A DNA stretch of 64,000 nt, from contig QQUF01000038.1 in the NCBI GenBank assembly GCA_008501735.1, forward strand, positions 11,187 through 75,186, written 5' to 3'. A model generated the notes under the pieces. That model did not search any database. It had not been told where the DNA came from and saw only the letters and a list, made by a program, of their open reading frames with translations. A program made the position numbers and the translations under genes. Shown one piece after another: positions 45,148-53,941 of this stretch (positions are counted from its first letter, which is position 1; every line of letters starts with the position of its first letter). The stretch comes from Calditrichota bacterium (lineage in GTDB: Bacteria; CLD3).

Positions 45148-46536
45148 ATGCTTCAATCAAAAGAACAAATAGAAATTTTGAAGAAAAATAGTAAAGATTT
45201 AGCTAACTACATTCAAACAAATTTGCAAAATAATCCGCAAATACTTTTTTTGTTAAAAAATCTTGGTAGATTACCAAATGATTTTGATGGCGAATGGCTT
45301 TATGGTTTGACTCAAAATGAGAATCCTAAAATTAGGTTTTGGGCAATTAAGAATATTGGAAAGTTGAAATCAAATGGTGATATTAAAATTCTAAAAAAAC
45401 TAATTCAGAATGAAACTGATACCGCTAATAGGAGGGAAATAATTTCTTCGATTGGAAGAAAAAGAAATTCTGTTTACAAATCATTATTGTTAGAAACTCT
45501 TGACGATAATGACCCCAAAGTTGTTTGCCAAGCAATTAGAGGGCTTTTAGTTTTTAAACTTGATGATGAAATTACAGAAAAATTAAAGGCACTTAGAAGT
45601 CATAAAAACGAGATGGTGCAAACTATAATTCGTAAAGAATTTTTTCAAGAAAAGACTTCTAAGAAAGAACTTCCACATAAAGAAACTTTTGATTATTTGA
45701 AAAATGTAGTTGTCAACGGAGATGTTTTAGAAGTTTTAAAATTAGTTCCAGAAGAAAGTGTTCATTTAACTTTTACTTCGCCACCTTATTATAATGCACG
45801 AGATTATTCGATTTATCAAAGCTATCAGGATTATTTAAATTTTTTAGAAGAAGTCTTTCTTGAGACTCATCGAGTTACTAAGGAAGGTCGTTTTCTTTTA
45901 GTGAATACTTCACCAATAATTATTCCAAGAATTAGTCGACAACATTCGAGTAAAAGGTATCCAATTCCTTTTGATTTACATCCTTTACTTGTAAAAATGG
46001 GTTGGGAATATATTGATGATATTATTTGGCAAAAGCCTGAAGCAAGTGTTAAAAATAGAAATGCAGGCTTTTTGCAACATAGAAAACCTTTGGGTTACAA
46101 ACCAAATGCAGTAACGGAAATGGTAATGGTTTACAGAAAGCAAACGGATAAACTTATTGACTGGAATATTAAACAGTATGATTTTGAAACTGTGAAAAGA
46201 AGCAAAGTTTCAGATGGTTATGAAACTTCTAACGTCTGGAAAATTGACCCGAAATTTGATAAAATTCATTCGGCAATTTTTCCAGTTGATTTGTGCCAAA
46301 AAATAATCAGTTACTACTCATTCGAAGGTGATTTGGTTTTTGACCCTTTTGCAGGAAGTGGAACTTTGGGAAGAACTGCAAAAGCATTAAATCGATTATT
46401 TTTCTTAACAGAAAAAGACGAAAAATATTTTAATTATATGAAATCAAAGAATAAATCTCAAACCTTGTTTGGTGAACCTGAAACAAGATTTTTTACTTTA
46501 AAAGAATTTGATAAGGAGAAAAATGACACTAACTGA
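45148..46536 (+). CDS. DNA (N4/N6)-methyltransferase with N-terminal HEAT-like repeats
   Basis: The 462-residue protein has HEAT-like helices at about 45-165 (repeated EWLYGLTQ, IKNIGKL, IRGLLVF patterns). The methyltransferase core follows, with catalytic motif IV TSPPYYN (210-216) before the SAM motif FAGSGT (401-406), the beta-class order. The (T/S)PPY motif is typical of N4-cytosine enzymes, so m4C is likelier than m6A. The next gene, overlapping by 14 nt, encodes a putative endonuclease, giving a type II restriction-modification pair. It sits directly after the VWA gene. Confidence 0.88.
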   Translation: MLQSKEQIEILKKNSKDLANYIQTNLQNNPQILFLLKNLGRLPNDFDGEWLYGLTQNENPKIRFWAIKNIGKLKSNGDIKILKKLIQNETDTANRREIISSIGRKRNSVYKSLLLETLDDNDPKVVCQAIRGLLVFKLDDEITEKLKALRSHKNEMVQTIIRKEFFQEKTSKKELPHKETFDYLKNVVVNGDVLEVLKLVPEESVHLTFTSPPYYNARDYSIYQSYQDYLNFLEEVFLETHRVTKEGRFLLVNTSPIIIPRISRQHSSKRYPIPFDLHPLLVKMGWEYIDDIIWQKPEASVKNRNAGFLQHRKPLGYKPNAVTEMVMVYRKQTDKLIDWNIKQYDFETVKRSKVSDGYETSNVWKIDPKFDKIHSAIFPVDLCQKIISYYSFEGDLVFDPFAGSGTLGRTAKALNRLFFLTEKDEKYFNYMKSKNKSQTLFGEPETRFFTLKEFDKEKNDTN

Positions 46537-47422
46537 ACAAGTAACCAAAAGAATAATTCGTAAATTAATCAAAGGTGAAGATTACAGAATAGAGATAGTA
46601 ACTTTGATTAATGCACAATTCCTACAGTACGTTATAGAGTTTTTTAAGCAAGTTGCAGAGGCTAAACTAAAAAATCAAAATATAACTGTTGATTGGTACA
46701 AGAAAGAGATGCTTTCATTAGATTTGTCGCCAGAAGAGATTGCAATTAATTCAGGTTTGAATAAGAAAACCATAACAAATATGTATAATTCTGGCACTAA
46801 AGAAATTGTAATCAACGCTTCATACGAACATTACGACACATTGTACAAAGCAATTGAAGATTTAACTCAAGTTGAAGACTTGAACCTTTCTTTAAGTATT
46901 AAATTCAATAAAGTTAGTATTGAACTTGATATTAATGAAAGTCTAATTGTCATTAACACATTAGCTGTAAAACGTGCAGCTTTAAGAGGCGGATTATGGA
47001 GTACTGCTGGTAAACAAGCAGAAGGACCTTTAATGCTAACTTTGTGCAAATTGTTTAAAGTCCCTAAAGAAAATTACACAGAAAAGTTAAAATCCAAAAA
47101 GGTAAAAAAAGGTAGTGTAAATCGTGAAGTTGACTTTTTCCTAAATACCGAAAAAGATGTTTTTAAATGTGAAGTAAAATTAATGGGAAAAGGTAATCCT
47201 GAAAGTGCAGATGCTGTAATTGCAAGAGATAGCAAAGTATTTGTAGCGGATAAACTTTCGGACCAAAACAAAGCTCAATTAGACGAACTTGGTGTTGAAT
47301 GGGTTGAACTAAGAGAAATTAATGGTTTCAAAAAATTCAAAACTGTCTTGGATAATTTAGAAATTCCAAATTCTGACTTTTGTGAAAATCTTGAATTGGA
47401 ATTAGATAGAATTTTAGCTTAA
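46523..47422 (+). CDS. Putative type II restriction endonuclease (CfrBI-like)
   Basis: The 299-residue protein resembles the CfrBI family of endonucleases by recollection of the N-terminal block (TLTEQVTKRIIRKLIKG, LINAQFLQYVIEF). The fold is supported by a PD-(D/E)xK pattern, D204 in REVDFF and E217-x-K219 in KCEVK. It pairs with the overlapping methyltransferase. CfrBI cuts CCWWGG; that specificity here is only a guess. The frame opens at TTG 46508, but AAGGAG (46513-46518) and ATG 46523 set the start, giving a 14-nt overlap. Confidence 0.7.
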   Translation: MTLTEQVTKRIIRKLIKGEDYRIEIVTLINAQFLQYVIEFFKQVAEAKLKNQNITVDWYKKEMLSLDLSPEEIAINSGLNKKTITNMYNSGTKEIVINASYEHYDTLYKAIEDLTQVEDLNLSLSIKFNKVSIELDINESLIVINTLAVKRAALRGGLWSTAGKQAEGPLMLTLCKLFKVPKENYTEKLKSKKVKKGSVNREVDFFLNTEKDVFKCEVKLMGKGNPESADAVIARDSKVFVADKLSDQNKAQLDELGVEWVELREINGFKKFKTVLDNLEIPNSDFCENLELELDRILA

Positions 47423-47455
47423 TTAAAAAACTTTTTAACTTTTGTAAAACTAAAA

Positions 47456-48340
47456 ATGATACCAAAAGAAATACTTAAAGAAGTAAAACGCATTGAAATA
47501 ATGTCTAAAGGTCTCGTGAATGAGATTTTTTCAGGAGAATACCATTCAGCTTTTAAAGGCTTAGGAATGGAATTTGCTGAAGTTCGTGAATATCAGTACG
47601 GAGATGACATCAGAACAATTGACTGGAATGTTTCTGCTCGGACTGGAACAACTCACATCAAAATTTTTGAAGAAGAACGTGAACTCACTGTGATGCTTTT
47701 GGTTGACGGTTCTGCTTCTGGTTTTTTTGGAACTCACGAAAAATTCAAAAATAGAATTGCGGCTGAAATTTGTTCGATTCTTGCATTTTCGGCAACTAAA
47801 AATAATGACAAAGTTGGAATGATTATTTTTACAGACAAAGTTGAAAAATTTATCGCTCCTGCAAAAGGTCGAACTCACGTTTTACGAGTTGTTCGGGAAC
47901 TTCTGGCTTTTGAACCTGAATCTGAACAAACGAACATTGGACAAGCTGTCGAGTATTTTACAAAAGTAACTAAAAGACACAGTACAGCTTTTTTGGTGAG
48001 TGATTTTCAAACAGGAATTGATTTTGAAAAACAACTTCGTGTTGCAAATAAAAAACACGACGTAGTTTCAATTAGCATTTCAGATGCGATGGAAAAGAAA
48101 TTACCAAATGTTGGAATAATCGAACTTGAAGACTCTGAAACTGGTGAAATTATTACAGTTGATACTTCCGACAAAGATTTCAGGAAAAGAGTTTTTGCCG
48201 CTTCAATGCACCACGAAGATGAACTTCATACTTTTTTTGCAAGAAATAAAATTGACTTTATTGAAGTTTCAACTGATAGACCTTACGTTGAAGCTCTCGC
48301 AAAATTTTTCAAAACAAGAGAAAGAAGAAAATCTCGATAA
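47456..48340 (+). CDS. DUF58 protein (MoxR-associated, VWA-like)
   Basis: The 294-residue cytoplasmic protein has the DUF58 motif YGDDIRTIDWNVSAR (48-62). A degenerate VWA region carries DGSAS (84-88) as the metal-site equivalent. DUF58 proteins act with MoxR ATPases and BatA/BatB in aerotolerance or envelope stress. In other genomes moxR, DUF58 and bat genes are usually adjacent; here the restriction-modification pair separates it from the VWA gene, and moxR is on the other strand. Confidence 0.88.
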   Translation: MIPKEILKEVKRIEIMSKGLVNEIFSGEYHSAFKGLGMEFAEVREYQYGDDIRTIDWNVSARTGTTHIKIFEEERELTVMLLVDGSASGFFGTHEKFKNRIAAEICSILAFSATKNNDKVGMIIFTDKVEKFIAPAKGRTHVLRVVRELLAFEPESEQTNIGQAVEYFTKVTKRHSTAFLVSDFQTGIDFEKQLRVANKKHDVVSISISDAMEKKLPNVGIIELEDSETGEIITVDTSDKDFRKRVFAASMHHEDELHTFFARNKIDFIEVSTDRPYVEALAKFFKTRERRKSR

Positions 48341-48377
48341 TTGCTTAAAATCTAAAATTAGCTCGAAAGGACATTTA

Positions 48378-48860
48378 ATGAAACGATTTAAAATTTATCC
48401 CGGATTCTCAATTCTGGTCGGTTTGTTTCTTAAACTTTCGCCAATCTTTTTAGGAATGGTTGTTTTTCTACAAATTATTTTGCTCACTTGGTATCCTTCA
48501 CACCTACTTTTTTTCGCAATTTTAATAATTATTGCCACAAGTTTTTCAAAATTTTATAGCAATTTACCGCTTGAAGTTGGAGTTCACCCAGAAGAAGGTT
48601 TTGAAGTTAGAGTTTGGCGAAAATTTCAAAAATACTCTTTTGATGAAATTAATAAGGTTGTTAGCTTTTCAAAAATTCTTCCTCATTTAAATAGAAATAC
48701 TTTGATTATTGACTTGAAAGACAGAAATTTGTTAGAAAGATTTATTGTTGTGAGCCTTAAAGATAAAAATCAATGTTTAGAACTTGAATTACTTTTAGAA
48801 AGAAATAATGAAATTAATTTTCCAACTTTAGGGTTCTTAGGTGAACCGATTAAATTTTAG
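48378..48860 (+). CDS. Small membrane protein with possible PH-like domain
   Basis: The 160-residue protein is not recognised. It has two helices (about 12-32 and 36-58), then a beta-rich region (EVGVHPEEGFEVRVWRKFQK, IDLKDRNLLERFIVV) that could be a PH-like fold. The open frame starts 252 nt earlier inside the DUF58 gene, but GAAAGGA precedes ATG 48378, so the longer form is rejected. It is probably cotranscribed with DUF58 and the MerR gene. Confidence 0.65.
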   Translation: MKRFKIYPGFSILVGLFLKLSPIFLGMVVFLQIILLTWYPSHLLFFAILIIIATSFSKFYSNLPLEVGVHPEEGFEVRVWRKFQKYSFDEINKVVSFSKILPHLNRNTLIIDLKDRNLLERFIVVSLKDKNQCLELELLLERNNEINFPTLGFLGEPIKF

Positions 48861-48866
48861 AGAGAA

Positions 48867-49229
48867 ATGGCTGAATTTAAGAAAAAACAATTAAAGAAAA
48901 TTTATCACTCAATTAGTGAGGTTAGCAGAATTACTGACATTAAACCTCACGTTTTAAGGTATTGGGAAACAGAATTTTCCAAACTTTCGCCTTCAAAAAA
49001 TAGTGCAGGGAAAAGAACTTACACGATTGAAGACATTAATTTAATCCTCGAAATTAAGAAACTACTTTACGTTGAAAAATTCACAATAATTGGTGCAAAA
49101 AAAGTTCTTAACAGCACGCAAGTCGAAAAAGAAAGATTAGAAGCAAACGTAAGCGATGACTTCAAAACCCACCTTTTAAAAGAAATCAAAAAAGAAATCG
49201 AAGAAGCGATTGACCTTTTAGAATCCTAA
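48867..49229 (+). CDS. MerR-family transcriptional regulator
   Basis: The 120-residue protein has a winged helix-turn-helix at about 11-75 (YHSISEVSRITDIKPHVLRYWE, GKRTYTIEDINLI). The C-terminal helix (about 80-120) is short and lacks the Cys clusters of metal sensors, so the inducer is unknown. It is last in the run from 47456 and 6 nt after the membrane protein gene; it may regulate this run or glgA downstream (inference). Confidence 0.88.
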   Translation: MAEFKKKQLKKIYHSISEVSRITDIKPHVLRYWETEFSKLSPSKNSAGKRTYTIEDINLILEIKKLLYVEKFTIIGAKKVLNSTQVEKERLEANVSDDFKTHLLKEIKKEIEEAIDLLES

Positions 49230-49329
49230 ATTCCTTTTTCACAAAAGTAATTCACGATTTTTCCGAATAAATTTTGTAATTTCAAGACCTATTTTTAAAG
49301 ATGAAAATTCTAATTTTGGAGTAAAATAA

Positions 49330-50787
49330 ATGCCATTAAAAGTTGTTTTTGCAACTTCAGAAGTTGTTCCTTTTGCCAAAACTGGCGGACTTGCTGATGT
49401 TTCTGGAGCTTTGCCAAATTACCTAAAGAAAAAAGATGTTGATATTTCTGTTTTTATGCCAAATTATGGAACTATTAAGCATTTTGATTTTAAAATTGAG
49501 CCGATTGAAGGAATGAAAAATATTCCAATTCGACTTGGCAGCAAGGTAACAACTTACTCTGTCTTTAAAGGCAAAATTCCAAATTCAGATGTTGATGTTT
49601 ACTTGATTGACAATCCTTATTATTTCCACAGAGGTAAAATTTACACTCAAGATTCAGACGAAGATGAAAGATTCATTCTTTTGCAAAGGGCAATTTTGGA
49701 AACAGTCCAAAGGCTTGAGTGGAAAGTTGACATTTTTCACTGTAATGACTGGCAAACAGCTTTAATTCCGATTTATATAAAAACCACTTATAAATGGGAC
49801 AAACTTTTTGAGAACACGAAAACTCTTTTAAGTATTCACAATATGGCTTATCAAGGTGTCTTTGGAGGAAATTCATTTCTTAAATTGAATTTGGACTCTT
49901 CTTTGATGCAAAAAGAGGGTGAATTAGAATATTTTGGAAATGTGAATTTCCTAAAAGGTGGAATCCTTTACGCTGATGCAATTAGCACAGTTAGTCCAAC
50001 TTATGCAAATGAAATTCAAACACCTGAATACGGAAGTAATTTAGATGAAATTTTGAGAAGAAGAGCAGGGCGAATTAGTGGAATATTAAACGGAGTTGAC
50101 TACGATGTTTGGTCTCCTGAAAAAGACGAACTAATTCCTTTCAAATTTGACAAAACAGATTTATCGGGAAAAGTTGAGTGCAAAAAATATATTCTTGAAC
50201 AAGCAGAATTAGATTATGACCCAAATGTTCCTGTTTTGGGAATTGTTTCAAGGCTCACTTCGCAAAAAGGATTGAAGTTAATTTCTGAAATAATTTTTGA
50301 TTTGATGGAATTGGACATTAGGATTCTGATTCTTGGCTCAGGTGAAAAACCTTTAGAAGAATTTTTCAGAAAAGCTGCAAATACTTTTCCGAACAAAATC
50401 GCCTTTCACACTGGTTTTAACAATGAACTTGCACATTTAATCGAAGCTGGTTCGGATATGTTTTTGATGCCTTCGAGTTACGAGCCTTGCGGATTAAATC
50501 AAATTTATAGCTTGAAGTACGGAACAATTCCAATCGTAAGAAAAACTGGTGGTTTGGCAGACACTGTTCAGCAATTTATGCCTAAAACAGGGAAAGGAAA
50601 CGGTTTCGTTTTTGAAGAATTTTCTTCACACCAACTTTATTGGACAATTCGTTTTGCATTAAAGACTTATGGAAATCTTGTTGATTGGTCAAAAATTGTT
50701 CAAAATGCAATGTCGGAGGATTTTTCTTGGGATAAATCGGCAGACGAATATTTGAATTTGTACAAAACAATGCAGATGTTCTACTAA
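49330..50787 (+). CDS. glgA: Glycogen synthase (ADP-glucose type)
   Basis: The 485-residue GT5 enzyme extends alpha-1,4-glucan from ADP-glucose. The N-terminal KTGGLADVSGALP carries the sugar-nucleotide-binding KxGGL motif. HNMAYQG, the SYEPCGLNQIYSLKYGT block with the catalytic Glu, and KTGGLADTV follow. The length is typical. It starts after a 100-nt gap from the MerR gene, and a hydrolase gene follows at 5 nt. Confidence 0.95.
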   Translation: MPLKVVFATSEVVPFAKTGGLADVSGALPNYLKKKDVDISVFMPNYGTIKHFDFKIEPIEGMKNIPIRLGSKVTTYSVFKGKIPNSDVDVYLIDNPYYFHRGKIYTQDSDEDERFILLQRAILETVQRLEWKVDIFHCNDWQTALIPIYIKTTYKWDKLFENTKTLLSIHNMAYQGVFGGNSFLKLNLDSSLMQKEGELEYFGNVNFLKGGILYADAISTVSPTYANEIQTPEYGSNLDEILRRRAGRISGILNGVDYDVWSPEKDELIPFKFDKTDLSGKVECKKYILEQAELDYDPNVPVLGIVSRLTSQKGLKLISEIIFDLMELDIRILILGSGEKPLEEFFRKAANTFPNKIAFHTGFNNELAHLIEAGSDMFLMPSSYEPCGLNQIYSLKYGTIPIVRKTGGLADTVQQFMPKTGKGNGFVFEEFSSHQLYWTIRFALKTYGNLVDWSKIVQNAMSEDFSWDKSADEYLNLYKTMQMFY

Positions 50788-50792
50788 GCAAA

Positions 50793-51764
50793 ATGCCGCT
50801 AATTCAAAACTCAACTTACAACCCCCCAAGATTTTTCTCAAATGGGCATTTACAAACGGTTTATCAAACGTTGTTTCGGAAAGTCGAAGGTGTAAAATAT
50901 CAAAGGGAAAGAATCGAAACACCAGACGGAGATTTTTTGGACTTAGATTGGTCATTGGTTGACTCCGAAAAATTAGTAATCTTAATTCACGGTTTGGAAG
51001 GAAGCTCGAATGCTGTTTACATCAAAGCAATGGTTAAAATTTTGAACAAAAATGGTTTTGACACTGTTTCGATGAATATGAGAGGTTGTAGCGGAGCGTC
51101 AAACAAACTCCTTCGAGCGTACCACAGTGGAGCGACAGAAGATTTAGAAACAGTCGTTTCTCACATTTTAAAAACGAAACCTCAGAAGAAAATTGGTATT
51201 GTGGGTTTTAGTCTTGGTGGAAATTTGACTTTAAAATATTTAGGTGAACAAGGGGAAAAAGTTGCTCCAAAAATTTGTGGAGCAGTAACTTTTTCAGTTC
51301 CTTGTGATTTATTAGGTTCTTCTTTTGAGCTAAAAAAGCCAAAGTGTAAAATGTACACAAAACGCTTTTTGATTAGACTTGGTAGAAAAATGAAAATCAA
51401 ATCAGAACAATTCCCAAATAAAATTGACTTTGAAAAAGTAAAAACTTTAAAAAATTTGAGTCAATTTGACGACTTCTTTACTGCACCTGTTCACGGGTTC
51501 AAAGACGCAGAAGATTACTACAAAAAATGTAGTTCAAAGCAGTTTTTACCTAAAATTCAAATTCCAACATTGCTTGTGAATGCTGACAATGATCCTTTCC
51601 TTAGTCAAAGTTGCTTTCCGATTGAGGAAGCAAAAGCTAATAAAAATTTTTCATTAGAAATTACCGATTCTGGAGGGCACGTTGGTTTTGTGAGTTTTTC
51701 TGAAAATGAATTTTGGTATGAAAAAAGAGCAGTGGAGTTTTTGAATTCTGTTATTGTAAATTAA
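50793..51764 (+). CDS. YheT-type alpha/beta hydrolase
   Basis: The 323-residue hydrolase belongs to the YheT/ABHD1-3 family. The nucleophile elbow is GFSLGGN; IHGLEGSS forms the oxyanion region, and the His near GGHVGFV completes the triad. Members act on esters or lipids, and natural substrates are poorly known. It begins 5 nt after glgA. Its last 14 nt overlap the end of the convergent gene at 51751, with no room for a terminator. Confidence 0.9.
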   Translation: MPLIQNSTYNPPRFFSNGHLQTVYQTLFRKVEGVKYQRERIETPDGDFLDLDWSLVDSEKLVILIHGLEGSSNAVYIKAMVKILNKNGFDTVSMNMRGCSGASNKLLRAYHSGATEDLETVVSHILKTKPQKKIGIVGFSLGGNLTLKYLGEQGEKVAPKICGAVTFSVPCDLLGSSFELKKPKCKMYTKRFLIRLGRKMKIKSEQFPNKIDFEKVKTLKNLSQFDDFFTAPVHGFKDAEDYYKKCSSKQFLPKIQIPTLLVNADNDPFLSQSCFPIEEAKANKNFSLEITDSGGHVGFVSFSENEFWYEKRAVEFLNSVIVN

Positions 51765-53841
51765 AACCATAAGTGTACCTAAAATTCATAAAAAGCTCAG
51801 TATAGTCTTTTTTCTTTCCTTGCGTATCGAAGTTTGATAAACCAAAAACTGTTTCAAAAATCATATTTGAAAAAAAAGAATATTTTGTTCTGAATTCTGT
51901 ACCGAACCTATTTGAGGATTCTGAATTTTGAGTTTTTGATGAAAAATCATTTTTGAGTTTCAAATTTAAATCCAAATTATAACTTTTTATTTTGTATCGA
52001 AAAGTGGTATCAATCGAGTTTTGTGTTTGCAAAGTTCCTAAAGATTTGGACTCAACGCTTAAATTTATATAACTCAAATTTACTATTAATGGGAAACTAA
52101 ATTGCTCGGTTAATGTAAATCCAATTGCTCTAGAAGAGTTTTCGCTAGAAGGATTAATATTGTCACTTCTTTCATTATTCGAGAAATTGAAATTTATTCC
52201 GTGTCTCAAATTAAATGCTTGAAAGTTATAATTAACACCAAAGTTGAAAGTTGAAATAGAGTCGTCACTTTCACGTAAACCAAGACTGTCTTGTTCACTT
52301 TTACGTTTTTGGTTTCTAAGCATCAAACTAAAGCTTGGTAAATCTATCCTAGGGAAAATGAGTAAATTTCCAGATATTACTTTTGTATTACGTGAAGTTA
52401 TTTGGTTGTTGGATAAATTGTCATCATAATTTTCAAAACTTAATGAGGTAGTAATTTTTCGATTCAAAATTGAGAATCTGTCTTTTAGTAAATAGCCTTT
52501 TCTATCATTTCGCAGAAAATCATTTCCAAAGGAGTTATAGGAAGTTCCTATTCTTTTATATTCAGCAGTAATTAGATTAGTTAGGAATTGAATTTTCCCT
52601 CGACCAAAGTAAGCTGTTGAAGAACCTTCGTAAATTCTTACTGGGTAAGTACTAATGTTTATTGTAAAAAAGTCTTCGTATTCTTTTGGGTCAAAAGGAA
52701 GTGTTTCATCAAATAAAGAGTCAACATCTGCCTTAGAAATTGCTCCGTTTGAGATGTCATTAGTTGTGATTGAAATTGCAACACCGCTTTCAAACCTTAA
52801 AAAGTTGTTGTTCTTCTTAAATTCTAAAGTTAAGTCGCTCCCAACAACAATATTTTCTTTAGGTGAATCACCATTTTTAATTGAAGAAGTATCATCTTTT
52901 GCCTTGAAAAAAGTAATTCCAAATTCATTTTTATTTTCAGTTCCAAATGCTAATCTTCCTGAAGTAATGTTTCTTTGGAAGCTTCCGCCGACTACGTAAG
53001 TTGAATCATCTCGCAAATTTGCAGGAGGAAATCCTGTTGTTGGGTCATACTCAAGAACCTCTCCTTCGATTCCCCTTTGGATTTCTCCTTTTGTAAATTC
53101 AAAGGATACTTTTTTATAACGAATTTTTGCGTCAAATCCCCTGACTCTTGTACCGCTTAATACTAAATCATCTAAAGAAACATTTGTATCTCCAAAGTAA
53201 AGTTCAAAGTAATCTGAAACCAAACCTACTTGAAAACGATTTCTTGGTTGGGCATTTTGGCTTTCTTCACTTGTTGTAAAAATGCGGATTGGGATTTGGA
53301 AGTTTTTATACTCTGCCAAGCCTATAAAATTAAAATTGTTTATTGAAGAAGGCTCTTGACGTAATTCAGAACCTCTTCCTCTAATACTTCCAGAACGAGA
53401 ATTTATGTCAGTTTTTCCATTTATAGTCAAACCATTTAACCAATATTTTGTTGGTAAAGAAGCAATCTTACTCATTCCTCCTGCAAATCCTTTTACTTCA
53501 AAACTCCAAATCATTGTCTCAATCTCTTTGCCTTCTAAATTTTTAGCTACGATAATTACTCGATGTTTTCCAGAAATTAGTGGTTCAAGATAAACGAAAG
53601 AAACATTTTTGTTTTGAATCTTTGATTTATCAGTAATTTCTTTGTCATCTATAAAAATTTTTGTTAGAGAAGAACTAAGGTTTTCTCCATTATTTAAATT
53701 TGCTGTGAAGAAAAACTCTCCAGATTTTACAATTTTTGTTTGAGGTGATATAATTGCCCAATCTGAGCTTTGAGCAAAAATTTTCTGTAAAAAAAGCAAA
53801 GAAATGACAAAGGGTATTAGAATTTTATAAGAGTTTTTCAT
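51751..53841 (-). CDS. Exported protein with Ig-like domain and predicted outer-membrane barrel
   Basis: The 696-residue protein has a signal peptide (about 1-24). An Ig-like domain (about 25-125; WAIISPQTKIVKSGEFFF, IWSFEVKG) follows, then a long beta-rich part of alternating residues from about 195 to the end (AFGTENKNEFGITFF, RFGTEFRTKYSF). The last residues (NFRYTYGFNLQ) resemble a barrel but lack a terminal Phe. The frame opens at TTG 53856; the signal peptide fits ATG 53841. It is the last gene of the four-gene run from 60048, and a passenger or anchor role for the other three is plausible but unproven. Confidence 0.65.
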   Translation of the reverse strand: MKNSYKILIPFVISLLFLQKIFAQSSDWAIISPQTKIVKSGEFFFTANLNNGENLSSSLTKIFIDDKEITDKSKIQNKNVSFVYLEPLISGKHRVIIVAKNLEGKEIETMIWSFEVKGFAGGMSKIASLPTKYWLNGLTINGKTDINSRSGSIRGRGSELRQEPSSINNFNFIGLAEYKNFQIPIRIFTTSEESQNAQPRNRFQVGLVSDYFELYFGDTNVSLDDLVLSGTRVRGFDAKIRYKKVSFEFTKGEIQRGIEGEVLEYDPTTGFPPANLRDDSTYVVGGSFQRNITSGRLAFGTENKNEFGITFFKAKDDTSSIKNGDSPKENIVVGSDLTLEFKKNNNFLRFESGVAISITTNDISNGAISKADVDSLFDETLPFDPKEYEDFFTINISTYPVRIYEGSSTAYFGRGKIQFLTNLITAEYKRIGTSYNSFGNDFLRNDRKGYLLKDRFSILNRKITTSLSFENYDDNLSNNQITSRNTKVISGNLLIFPRIDLPSFSLMLRNQKRKSEQDSLGLRESDDSISTFNFGVNYNFQAFNLRHGINFNFSNNERSDNINPSSENSSRAIGFTLTEQFSFPLIVNLSYINLSVESKSLGTLQTQNSIDTTFRYKIKSYNLDLNLKLKNDFSSKTQNSESSNRFGTEFRTKYSFFSNMIFETVFGLSNFDTQGKKKDYTELFMNFRYTYGFNLQ

Positions 53842-53941
53842 AACTTCAAATCCCAAATTTGTAGAAAAAGTTAAAATGAACCTTTAGGTTTAGGCATTTA
53901 AGAGCTAACAGTTTGTCAAAACTCATTAACTCTTTTAAAGG

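Noticed and set aside
48126-48377. Upstream extension of the small membrane protein
   Set aside because: It lies inside DUF58 in another frame; GAAAGGA before ATG 48378 sets the start.
53898-53936. Hairpin between the FN3 and barrel genes as a terminator
   Set aside because: The stem has mismatches and no T-run on the minus strand, so it should not break the operon.
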